Positions 15,790-22,052 of a stretch of 64,000 nucleotides of DNA are shown here, piece after piece. The DNA lies in the NCBI GenBank assembly GCA_016791145.1, contig JAEUNJ010000217.1, forward strand, positions 62,001 to 126,000. Direction: 5' to 3'. The number at the start of each line of letters is the position of its first letter. Position 1 is the first letter of the stretch. The translations under genes were made by a program, and so were the position numbers. The notes below the pieces were generated by a model. That model was not told the DNA's origin, searched no databases, and was given only the letters and a program-made list of their open reading frames with translations. Source of the stretch: Rhodocyclaceae bacterium (lineage in GTDB: Bacteria; Pseudomonadota; Gammaproteobacteria; Burkholderiales; Rhodocyclaceae).

Positions 15790-17175
15790 GTGGCACGCGG
15801 CGTTCTGATCATCGAGGACGAGGCCACGCTGGCCAAGAACATGTGCATCTACCTGGTGCGCACCGGCTTCGACGTGGTCACCGCGGAGACGGCCGAGCAG
15901 GGTTTCGCGGAACTGGAGTCCTTCAAGCCGGACATCGTCCTCCTGGATTTCCGGCTGCCCGGCATGGACGGCATGGAGGCGCTGGCGCGGCTGCGTGACC
16001 GCGCTCCCGGCATACCGGTCATCATGATCACCGGCCATGGCACCGTGGAACTGGCGGTGGAGGCCATGAAGGCCGGCGCCTACGACTTCCTCGTCAAACC
16101 GGTCTCCCTGGCCAAGCTGCGCCTGCTGGTGGAGCGGGCCCTGGGCGCGGAACGGCGGGAACAGGCGCTCTCCTACTACCAGAAACGCGAGGCGGCCGCC
16201 GGTAATGTCGATGGCATGGTAGGCGACTCGGAGCCGATGCGCCGGCTGAAGGCGCGGCTCGCCCAGCTGCTGGAGGTGGAGAAGGGCCTGCGCGACGCGG
16301 ACGCCCCGGCCGTCCTGATCGTCGGCGAGACCGGTACCGGCAAGGAGGTGGCGGCGCGGGCCCTCCATTTCTCGGGCCCCCGGCGGGAACAGCCCTTCGT
16401 CGAGATCAACTGCGCGGCCATCCCGAGCCAGTTGCTGGAATCGGAGCTCTTCGGCCACGAGAAGGGGGCTTTCACCGATGCCAAGGAAAGGAAGCCGGGC
16501 CTGGTGGAGACGGCCTCGGGCGGCACCCTTTTCCTGGACGAGATCGGCGACCTGGACCTGGGCCTGCAGGCCAAGCTGCTGAAGCTCCTGGAGGAAAAGA
16601 CGGTCCGCCGGCTGGGCGCCCTGCGCGACCAGAAGGTGGACGTGCGCATCGTCGCCGCCACCCACCGGCCGCTGCCCGAGCTCGTCGCCCAGGGTCGCTT
16701 CCGCGCCGACCTGTATTACCGCCTGCGCATCGTGGAACTCTCGCTGCCGCCGCTGCGCGACCGGGGTGATGACATCATCCTGCTCGCCAGACGGTTTCTG
16801 GGCGTCCAGGCGGCCCGCTACGGGCGCGGCGGGCTGAGCCTGTCCCCGCAGGCGGAGCGGCGGCTGCTCGCGCACCGCTGGCCGGGAAACGTGCGGGAAC
16901 TGCGCAACCTGATGGAGCAGGCCGTGCTGCTCGCCCCGGGCCCGGTCCTCGAAGCGGAGGACCTGCACCTGGGCATCACGGGGCCGGAGCGGGAGGCGGG
17001 CCCAGGGGTGTCGGTCCCGGCCGGCGGGAGTCTGGAGGACATCGAGCGGGGACTGTTGCACGACGCACTGGTGAAGTCGGGATGGAACGTCACGCAGGCC
17101 GCCAGAAGCCTGGGGATTTCCCGCGACACGCTGCGCTACCGGATCGAGAAGCACGGGCTGTCGGCCCGCGACTGA
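15790..17175 (+). CDS. NtrC-family response regulator with GAFTDA loop
   Basis: This is the cognate regulator of the adjacent kinase, 461 residues, GTG start preceded by aggagacg. The receiver has Asp53 in LLDFRLPGMDG and Lys103. The AAA+ domain has Walker A GETGTGKE (179-186) and Walker B GTLFLDEIGDL. The sigma-54 contact loop reads GAFTDA (226-231), with aspartate where most activators have the second glycine. The C-terminal Fis-type helix-turn-helix is VTQAARSLGISRDTLRYRIE. The loop change may reduce or alter contact with sigma-54, so direct activation is less certain than for the regulator at 7859. It is the last gene of the run. Confidence 0.93.
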   Translation: MARGVLIIEDEATLAKNMCIYLVRTGFDVVTAETAEQGFAELESFKPDIVLLDFRLPGMDGMEALARLRDRAPGIPVIMITGHGTVELAVEAMKAGAYDFLVKPVSLAKLRLLVERALGAERREQALSYYQKREAAAGNVDGMVGDSEPMRRLKARLAQLLEVEKGLRDADAPAVLIVGETGTGKEVAARALHFSGPRREQPFVEINCAAIPSQLLESELFGHEKGAFTDAKERKPGLVETASGGTLFLDEIGDLDLGLQAKLLKLLEEKTVRRLGALRDQKVDVRIVAATHRPLPELVAQGRFRADLYYRLRIVELSLPPLRDRGDDIILLARRFLGVQAARYGRGGLSLSPQAERRLLAHRWPGNVRELRNLMEQAVLLAPGPVLEAEDLHLGITGPEREAGPGVSVPAGGSLEDIERGLLHDALVKSGWNVTQAARSLGISRDTLRYRIEKHGLSARD

Positions 17176-17232
17176 GGCTGTTCCGGGCGCGCGCCGGCGG
17201 GCGGGTCTTTGCGGCGGGCCGGATGCCCCGCC

Positions 17233-17907
17233 TCACCGGACCGGCGCCATCCCCCATTCGGCCACGCCCTCGGCCAGGTGCTCGGCGTGGAAGCCCCTCT
17301 GCCGGAGCAAAGCCACGGCATCCCGGGCCATCAGGCAGTAGGGACCGCGACAGTAGGCGACGATGGCCCTGTCCCGGGGGAGTTCGGACAGCCGCGCCTT
17401 CAGCTCCTCCATCGGCATGGATTGCGCGTAGGGCAGATGGGCAGCCGCGTACTCGGCGGCGGGCCGCACGTCCAGGACAACCACCTCGCCGCGGCGCGCC
17501 CTCCTGATCAGGGCATCCCTGTCGGTGGGCGTCAGTTCCCGCGGCGCATCGGTGATCTGCGCGAGCGCCATGCGGAGTTCGACGAGCCGGTCCTCGGCCA
17601 GGGAGCGGATGGCCACCCAGAACCCGGCCACTTCCCCGCCGGCCAGGCGGTAGAGGACGTTCTTGCCGCGGCGTTCTGTCGCCACCAGGTTCGCCGAACG
17701 CAGCTCCCGCAGGTGGGCGCTCGCCAGTTTCATGCTGATGGCGGCCTCCCGGGCCAGGGTGTCCACCGTCTTCTCGCCCTGGCACAGCAGCTCGATCAGT
17801 TCGAGGCGCTTCGGACTGCTGCTCGCCTTGCCGATGCGGGCGACCTGCTCGTAGAGGAGGTCCTTGACCTGGCGGGCGTCGGGCTTGCGGCTGCGCATGG
17901 CGCGCAT
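17233..17907 (-). CDS. ArsR-type regulator fused to rhodanese domain
   Basis: This is a 224-residue two-domain protein. Residues about 15-90 form an ArsR/SmtB winged helix (recognition helix region SMKLASAHLRELRSANLV, wing TERRGKNVLYRL). Residues about 130-220 form a rhodanese domain with active-site loop CRGPYC and catalytic Cys186. One cysteine (42) lies in the DNA-binding part. Such fusions fit sulfur or persulfide-responsive repression. The gene is divergent from a DsrE-like gene, and a perfect 7-bp inverted repeat overlaps the opposing promoter at 17951-17968, consistent with it being the repressor there. It converges with the regulator gene ending at 17175. The sensed compound is inferred. 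Confidence 0.9.
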   Translation of the reverse strand: MRAMRSRKPDARQVKDLLYEQVARIGKASSSPKRLELIELLCQGEKTVDTLAREAAISMKLASAHLRELRSANLVATERRGKNVLYRLAGGEVAGFWVAIRSLAEDRLVELRMALAQITDAPRELTPTDRDALIRRARRGEVVVLDVRPAAEYAAAHLPYAQSMPMEELKARLSELPRDRAIVAYCRGPYCLMARDAVALLRQRGFHAEHLAEGVAEWGMAPVR

Positions 17908-17920
17908 CTTACCGGGTCGG

Positions 17921-17949
17921 TTGACAGGCGGCGGGCTTGCCGATACATT
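17921..17949 (+). promoter_or_regulatory. Sigma-70 promoter of the DsrE-like operon
   Basis: A perfect -35 box TTGACA (17921-17926) and a -10 box TACATT (17944-17949) are separated by 17 bp. Transcription would start near 17956, inside the inverted repeat, giving a leader of about 110 nt before the GTG at 18068. Confidence 0.8.
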
Positions 17950-17950
17950 G

Positions 17951-17968
17951 ATCTAACGTTTGTTAGAT
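17951..17968. promoter_or_regulatory. Operator-like inverted repeat (probable ArsR-type site)
   Basis: The arms ATCTAAC and GTTAGAT are perfect 7-bp complements around GTTT. The dyad begins 1 bp after the -10 box and covers the predicted start of transcription, so a bound repressor would block initiation. The divergent ArsR-rhodanese gene begins 44 bp away. The site may also control that gene. Confidence 0.75.
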
Positions 17969-18067
17969 TGTATTCCAAAGAGAAGACGTCTACGCGGGAG
18001 CCGCGCGCCCTGCCGGCCCCGGGGGGCACTGCGGCATCCCGAAGACGTCCTTCCAGGAGGGAGGAAA

Positions 18068-18433
18068 GTGTCCGTGGCCACCACGCTCTTCATCCTGAAC
18101 GATCCGCCCTGCGGCACCGAGCGCCGCCACACCGCCCTGCGCCTCGCCCGTCCCCCGTTGAAGAAGGCGGAAGGGAAGGAACGGGTCCGGGTCCTCCTGA
18201 TGGGGGATGCGGCGGCCCGCGCCCGGCCGGGACCGACCGCGCGCCAGGACCTCTGCAACATCGCGGACACACCGGGCATGGGCGCCCGGGCCGGCGGCGC
18301 GGTCGGCGTGTGCGGCACCCGCATGGATGCCCGGGGAATCACCGAGGCCACGCCGATCCGGGGCGCCCATCGCGGCACCCGGGACGAACGGGCCGCATGG
18401 ACCCGGGCCAACGCCCGGGTCACCGCCTTCTGA
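18068..18433 (+). CDS. DsrE-family protein, divergent
   Basis: This is a 121-residue DsrE/DsrF-like protein. The GTG at 18068 was chosen because it follows a strong ribosome site (ggagggaggaaa) and starts the fold directly (ATTLFILNDPPCGTERRHTA). The family motif region VLLMGDAAA and the late GVCGTRMDARGI are present. In relatives I know, this last motif usually reads CGTCMDARG, so the second cysteine is replaced by arginine here; the first is kept. Several other positions look unusually arginine-rich, which could mean relaxed selection. The gene is under the TTGACA promoter and starts a co-directional run with the methyltransferase 9 bp downstream. Sulfur transfer is the family role; activity is uncertain. 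Confidence 0.72.
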   Translation: MSVATTLFILNDPPCGTERRHTALRLARPPLKKAEGKERVRVLLMGDAAARARPGPTARQDLCNIADTPGMGARAGGAVGVCGTRMDARGITEATPIRGAHRGTRDERAAWTRANARVTAF

Positions 18434-18442
18434 GCGGCAACG

Positions 18443-19057
18443 ATGGACGGTCTGGCGGCCCACTGGGAACAGGTCTATGCCACCCGCAACGCCGATGAGG
18501 TGAGCTGGTACCAGGTCCGACCGGACACCTCCCTGCGGCTGATCGAGCGGCTCGGGGTGGACCGGAACGACGCGATCATCGACGTGGGGGGCGGTGCCTC
18601 CACCCTTGTGGATCACCTGCTGGACCTGGGCTTTGCCGATGTCACCGTCCTGGACATCGCCGCCGCCGCGCTCGAGGCGGTCAGGAAGCGCCTGGGACAG
18701 CGCGCCCTCCAGGTCCGCTGGATCGCCGGCGACGTGAACGACGTGAAGCCGGCCGGACCCTATCGCCTGTGGCACGACCGTGCCGTCTTCCATTTCCTCA
18801 CCGATGCGGACCGCCGCGGGCGCTACGTCGCCACCCTTTCCGCGGCTGTGCCGGCAGGCGGTTCGGCCATCATCGCCACCTTCGCCGAGGACGGGCCCGA
18901 CCGGTGCAGCGGGCTTCCGATATGCCGCTACAGTCCGGACAGCCTGGCGGCGGAACTCGGCCCCGGCTTCGCGCTGGTCGAAGCCGTGCGGGAGACCCAT
19001 GTCACCCCGGCCCGGGGCCACCAGGAGTTCATTTACTGCTGCTTCCGTCGATGCTGA
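18443..19057 (+). CDS. Class I SAM-dependent methyltransferase
   Basis: This is a 204-residue Rossmann-fold methyltransferase. Motif I IIDVGGGASTLVD is near residue 45, the acidic ribose-binding end of strand 2 is VTVLDIAAAA, and a late motif is LWHDRAVFHFLTDADRRG. The N terminus (HWEQVYATRNADEVSWYQ) matches small methyltransferases of the type often annotated as thiopurine- or metalloid-methylating, but the substrate cannot be read from sequence. It sits between DsrE-like and exported genes in the run controlled by the ArsR-rhodanese switch, so a sulfur- or metalloid-containing substrate is a reasonable inference. Its stop overlaps the next start by 7 bp. Confidence 0.88.
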   Translation: MDGLAAHWEQVYATRNADEVSWYQVRPDTSLRLIERLGVDRNDAIIDVGGGASTLVDHLLDLGFADVTVLDIAAAALEAVRKRLGQRALQVRWIAGDVNDVKPAGPYRLWHDRAVFHFLTDADRRGRYVATLSAAVPAGGSAIIATFAEDGPDRCSGLPICRYSPDSLAAELGPGFALVEAVRETHVTPARGHQEFIYCCFRRC

Positions 19058-19641
19058 CTGCCGCCACCCCTGGCCGGGCCAGCCGCCGGCCTTCGGCATG
19101 CCTGGCCGCGACGCTCGCCCTCCTTGCCGTCGGCTCCCCGGCCCAGGAGGCCGATATCGCCTGGAAACATGTCGCCGAGGCCGCGGAGGTCAGGTTGACG
19201 GCCAACCCCCTGGGCATCGCCTCGCGCATCGCCTTCTACGAGGCGCGGGGATTCCCGGCCGAGGCGATCCGCCCCTATGCCCAGGCCTGCGGCTTTTCCC
19301 TCGGCATGCACAACGGCAGCGCCGCAACCGTGCGAACCCGGCTCGCGGACTGGCAGGCCATCGGTGCCGATGGCCGGACGGTCGCCCTGCGCCCGCCCGC
19401 ATCCTGGGACGCCCGATGGGATGCGGCCGGCATCTCCCCGCCGGCGCGGATCGCCTTCCGGTGGGCCCAGTTCCAGGCCGAGAACGTCTTCGAGCCCGGC
19501 GACTGGATCATGGGCATGGCAACGCTGGACGGGACGCCGGCCGAGCCTTTCCGCATCGTGGCGCGCTTTCGCGACGCAGTGACGGACCGGGCGGCCGGCC
19601 AGGAGACCGTGCTGCAGGGCTTGGAGTGCGCCCGTGACTGA
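19051..19641 (+). CDS. Exported protein of unknown function
   Basis: This is a 196-residue protein with a signal peptide (core CLAATLALLAVGSPA) and no domain I recognise. The mature part contains ANPLGIASRIAFYEARGFPA and a tryptophan-rich beta-like stretch ending in LQGLECARD. Two cysteines are present in the mature protein. The start overlaps the methyltransferase stop by 7 bp and the end overlaps the TlpA-like start by 8 bp, so the three are translationally coupled. A periplasmic partner or substrate of the TlpA-like thioredoxin is a guess from position only. Confidence 0.65.
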   Translation: MLTAATPGRASRRPSACLAATLALLAVGSPAQEADIAWKHVAEAAEVRLTANPLGIASRIAFYEARGFPAEAIRPYAQACGFSLGMHNGSAATVRTRLADWQAIGADGRTVALRPPASWDARWDAAGISPPARIAFRWAQFQAENVFEPGDWIMGMATLDGTPAEPFRIVARFRDAVTDRAAGQETVLQGLECARD

Positions 19642-21079
19642 CCGGCGCCGCTTCCTGGCCTGGCTCGCCGCCTCGGGCGGCATCGCGGCGCTGGCGCAAG
19701 TCCCGCCGGCCGTGGCGCAGGGCCGGGGCATGGCCGCCGTGCCCTCCGCGCCGCCGGCCCCGCCGCTGCGCCTCCCCGACGCAGACGACCGGGAGGTCGC
19801 CCTGGACCGGTTCCTGGGACGCGTCGTCCTGGTCAATTTCTGGGCGACCTGGTGCCCGCCCTGCCGCAAGGAGTTCCCTTCCCTCGGGCGGGTGCGGAAA
19901 CTGTTTGGCCCCGCGGGATTCGAGGTGATCGCCGTGAATGTCGGGGAGGACCCGGAGGCGGTCTTCTCATTCGCCGGCACCACGGACTTCCCCGTGTTGT
20001 TCGATCGCGACTCTCGGGCCATGGCGGCGTGGTCCGTGCGCGGCCTGCCCACGACCTTCCTGGTGGACCGGACAGGCAGGCTGGCCTACCGGGCGACCGG
20101 CGGCCGCGAATTCGACCATCCCGACGTCATCGGCATCGTCAAGCGCCTGCTGGTATCCTCAGGGCCCCGTTCCTCCCCGCCCGGCGGCGGTCCGCTTCCT
20201 GACCCCCTGGCCTTGCCGGCAGCCGAAGTCCTTCCGGGACGTTCAGGCGCCCGTGGCAACCACGGCACCGGAGAGGGCTGCCAGGGCATCGCCGCAGGCG
20301 GCATGGAGCTTGACGGCAAGCAGCGGGTCGGCGCGGGTGGCCCCCAGGTTGATGGCGGCGATGGGCTTGCCGAGGGCATGGGCCCGCTCACAGAACCGGT
20401 AACCGGAATAGACCATCAGGGAGGAACCCGCGACGAGCAGCGCATCCGCCTCGGCGAGCAGCGCCAGGGCCTCCTCCACCCGTGGCCGCGGGACGCTGTC
20501 CCCGAAGAAGACGACGTCCGGCTTGAGGATGCCGCCGCAGGCCGGACATGCCGGCGTCTCGAAGCGCTCCAGGTCCGCCTCGTCCAGGTCCGCGTCGCCG
20601 TCGGGGGCGGGCGTTGCGGCCCGGCCCGCCAGCCAGGGATTTCCCGCCTCCAGGCGCCGCTGGACGTCCGCGCGCTGCATCAGGCCGCCACATCCCGTAC
20701 AGATCACCCGGCCCAGGTTCCCATGCAGTTCGATGACGCGGCGATGGCCGGCCGCCTGGTGCAGGCCGTCCACGTTCTGGGTCAGCAGGGCGTGGATGCG
20801 GCCGGCCGCCTCCAGCCCGGCCAGGGCCAGGTGGGCTCCGTTGGGACGCGCGCGACTGAAGACGGGCCAGCCCAGCATGCTGCGCGCCCAGTAGCGGCGG
20901 CGGACCGGCGGCGACCCGAGGAACTCCTGGTGCCGAACGGGCTGGCGGCGCTTCCATTGGCCCGCCGCGTCACGGTAGTCGGGAATGCCCGATTCGGTGC
21001 TCACCCCGGCGCCGGTAAGGACGAAGAGGCGCGGGTGAGCCCGCACGAAGGCGAGCAGGTCGGCAAGGCCGACGGATGA
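19634..21079 (+). CDS. TlpA-like thioredoxin with abnormal C-terminal read-through
   Basis: Residues 1-177 are a normal exported TlpA/ResA-like thioredoxin. A twin-arginine-like signal (RRRFLAWLAASGG) is followed by the redox motif WCPPC (Cys74, Cys77) and the cis-Pro region GLPTTFLVDRTG. The fold is complete by about base 20165. No in-frame stop follows until 21079, so the literal product has 481 residues, the last 300 of which are low-complexity translation antisense to the sirtuin gene. A stop lies close by in another frame (TGA at 20200-20202). A frameshift in the sequence or a recently lost stop is more likely than a true fusion. The thioredoxin call is firm; the 3' boundary is not. Confidence 0.6.
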   Translation: MTDRRRFLAWLAASGGIAALAQVPPAVAQGRGMAAVPSAPPAPPLRLPDADDREVALDRFLGRVVLVNFWATWCPPCRKEFPSLGRVRKLFGPAGFEVIAVNVGEDPEAVFSFAGTTDFPVLFDRDSRAMAAWSVRGLPTTFLVDRTGRLAYRATGGREFDHPDVIGIVKRLLVSSGPRSSPPGGGPLPDPLALPAAEVLPGRSGARGNHGTGEGCQGIAAGGMELDGKQRVGAGGPQVDGGDGLAEGMGPLTEPVTGIDHQGGTRDEQRIRLGEQRQGLLHPWPRDAVPEEDDVRLEDAAAGRTCRRLEALQVRLVQVRVAVGGGRCGPARQPGISRLQAPLDVRALHQAATSRTDHPAQVPMQFDDAAMAGRLVQAVHVLGQQGVDAAGRLQPGQGQVGSVGTRATEDGPAQHAARPVAAADRRRPEELLVPNGLAALPLARRVTVVGNARFGAHPGAGKDEEARVSPHEGEQVGKADG

Positions 21080-21112
21080 CGAACGAATGGCCTCAGGCTT
21101 GTCCGGGGACAC
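20243..21112 (-). CDS. Sirtuin (NAD-dependent protein deacylase)
   Basis: This enzyme uses NAD+ to remove acyl groups from lysine. The product is 289 residues from the GTG at 21112. An ATG-started frame at 21190 was rejected because it runs into the tRNA-Cys gene. The family signatures are present: TGAGVSTESGIPDYRD, the active-site region TQNVDGLHQAAG and catalytic His in ELHGNLG. Two zinc pairs, CTGCGG and CPACGG, follow, then GDSVPRPRV and the nucleotide-binding GSSLMVYSGY. It lies just downstream of the two tRNA genes on the same strand and overlaps the abnormal extension of the TlpA-like frame on the other strand. Confidence 0.93.
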   Translation of the reverse strand: MSPDKPEAIRSSSVGLADLLAFVRAHPRLFVLTGAGVSTESGIPDYRDAAGQWKRRQPVRHQEFLGSPPVRRRYWARSMLGWPVFSRARPNGAHLALAGLEAAGRIHALLTQNVDGLHQAAGHRRVIELHGNLGRVICTGCGGLMQRADVQRRLEAGNPWLAGRAATPAPDGDADLDEADLERFETPACPACGGILKPDVVFFGDSVPRPRVEEALALLAEADALLVAGSSLMVYSGYRFCERAHALGKPIAAINLGATRADPLLAVKLHAACGDALAALSGAVVATGA

Positions 21113-21130
21113 TGCGCGGCGGAATGAGGG

Positions 21131-21204
21131 TGGAGGCGCGAGCCGGAATCGAACCGACGTAGACGGCTTTGCAGGCCGCTGCATAACCACTCTGCCATCG
21201 CGCC
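21131..21204 (-). tRNA. tRNA-Cys (GCA)
   Basis: The minus strand folds into a full cloverleaf of 74 nt. The acceptor arms are GGCGCGA and TCGCGCC with CCA encoded, the anticodon loop CTGCAAA carries GCA, and the T arm contains GGTTCGATTCC. It lies downstream of tRNA-Gly and probably shares its promoter. Confidence 0.96.
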
Positions 21205-21271
21205 AGCGATGCCGGGAGGACCCCGGAATTAAAAGGGGAAAGGGCCGTCACGGCACTTTCCCCGGGAAACC

Positions 21272-21347
21272 TGGAGCGGGAAACGAGTCTCGAACTCGCG
21301 ACCTCAACCTTGGCAAGGTTGCGCTCTACCAACTGAGCTATTCCCGC
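21272..21347 (-). tRNA. tRNA-Gly (GCC)
   Basis: The minus strand folds into a full cloverleaf of 76 nt. The acceptor begins GCGGGAA and ends TTCCCGC-TCCA, the D arm contains AGCTCAGTTGGTAGAGC, the anticodon loop CTTGCCAAGG carries GCC, and the T arm contains GAGTTCGAGACTC. A consensus promoter lies immediately upstream. Confidence 0.97.
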
Positions 21348-21360
21348 AGGAAGGACGCGA

Positions 21361-21388
21361 ATTATACCCACGGTTCCGGGTGTGTCAA
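21361..21388 (-). promoter_or_regulatory. Consensus sigma-70 promoter of the tRNA pair
   Basis: On the minus strand a perfect TTGACA (21383-21388) and a perfect TATAAT (21361-21366) are separated by 16 bp. The start of transcription falls about 7 nt before the tRNA-Gly 5' end. The tRNA-Cys and possibly the sirtuin gene lie downstream in the same direction. Confidence 0.9.
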
Positions 21389-21481
21389 CGCGTCGTTGGC
21401 GAGTCCCCGGCGCGGCCGCGGCGCCCGTGCCCGGCGGCGCGCCGCCCTGCCTCGGAAACGCTGATGCTCCCTCCATGGACG

Positions 21482-22051
21482 TCACCTGGCGGAGGCGATT
21501 TCCGGCCAGGCCCTGCGCAGGTAGTACCCCATCGACCACAGGGTGAGCAGGGCCGCGGCCCAGACCAGCCAGGTGCCGATCAGCACCATGTCCAGGCCGC
21601 CGAGCGGCGCACCGTACAGGAGCATCGGGATCGCCACCATCTGCGCCGTCGTCTTCAGCTTGCCGATCATCGACACCGCCACGCTGCGCGCCGCGCCGAT
21701 CTTCGCCATCCACTCGCGCAGGGCCGAGATGGTGATTTCGCGGCCGACGATGATCAGGGCCACGATGGCGCTGGCCCGGTCGAACTCCACGAGGACCACC
21801 AGGGCCGCGGCGACCATCAGCTTGTCGGCCACCGGGTCGAGGAAGGCGCCGAAGGCCGTGGTCTGGCCCAGCTTGCGGGCCAGCCAGCCGTCGATCCAGT
21901 CGGTCACCGCGGCGGCAATGAACATGCCCGTGGCGAAGACGTTGCGCTCGTGTGCGCTCAGCCATCCGTCGGGGAGGTAGAACACGCCGACGAAGAGGGG
22001 AATCATCACGATTCGCCCCCAGGTCAGCAGGTTCGGCAGGTTCAACGGCAT
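21482..22051 (-). CDS. pgsA: CDP-diacylglycerol-glycerol-3-phosphate phosphatidyltransferase
   Basis: This integral membrane enzyme of 189 residues makes phosphatidylglycerol phosphate from CDP-diacylglycerol and glycerol-3-phosphate. The CDP-alcohol phosphotransferase signature D-x2-D-G-x2-A-R...G-x3-D-x3-D is present as DWIDGWLARKLGQT and then FGAFLDPVADK. Several hydrophobic helices surround it and the N terminus LNLPNLLTWGRI is typical of PgsA. The gene begins 1 bp after the uvrC stop and follows it on the minus strand, the same pairing seen in many proteobacteria. The tRNA pair lies downstream. Confidence 0.95.
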   Translation of the reverse strand: MPLNLPNLLTWGRIVMIPLFVGVFYLPDGWLSAHERNVFATGMFIAAAVTDWIDGWLARKLGQTTAFGAFLDPVADKLMVAAALVVLVEFDRASAIVALIIVGREITISALREWMAKIGAARSVAVSMIGKLKTTAQMVAIPMLLYGAPLGGLDMVLIGTWLVWAAALLTLWSMGYYLRRAWPEIASAR

Positions 22052-22052
22052 G

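Noticed and set aside
13837-17154. 1105-residue minus-strand open frame opposite the barrel, second kinase and regulator
   Set aside because: The plus-strand genes have complete motifs; this frame has none and consists of shadow sequence.
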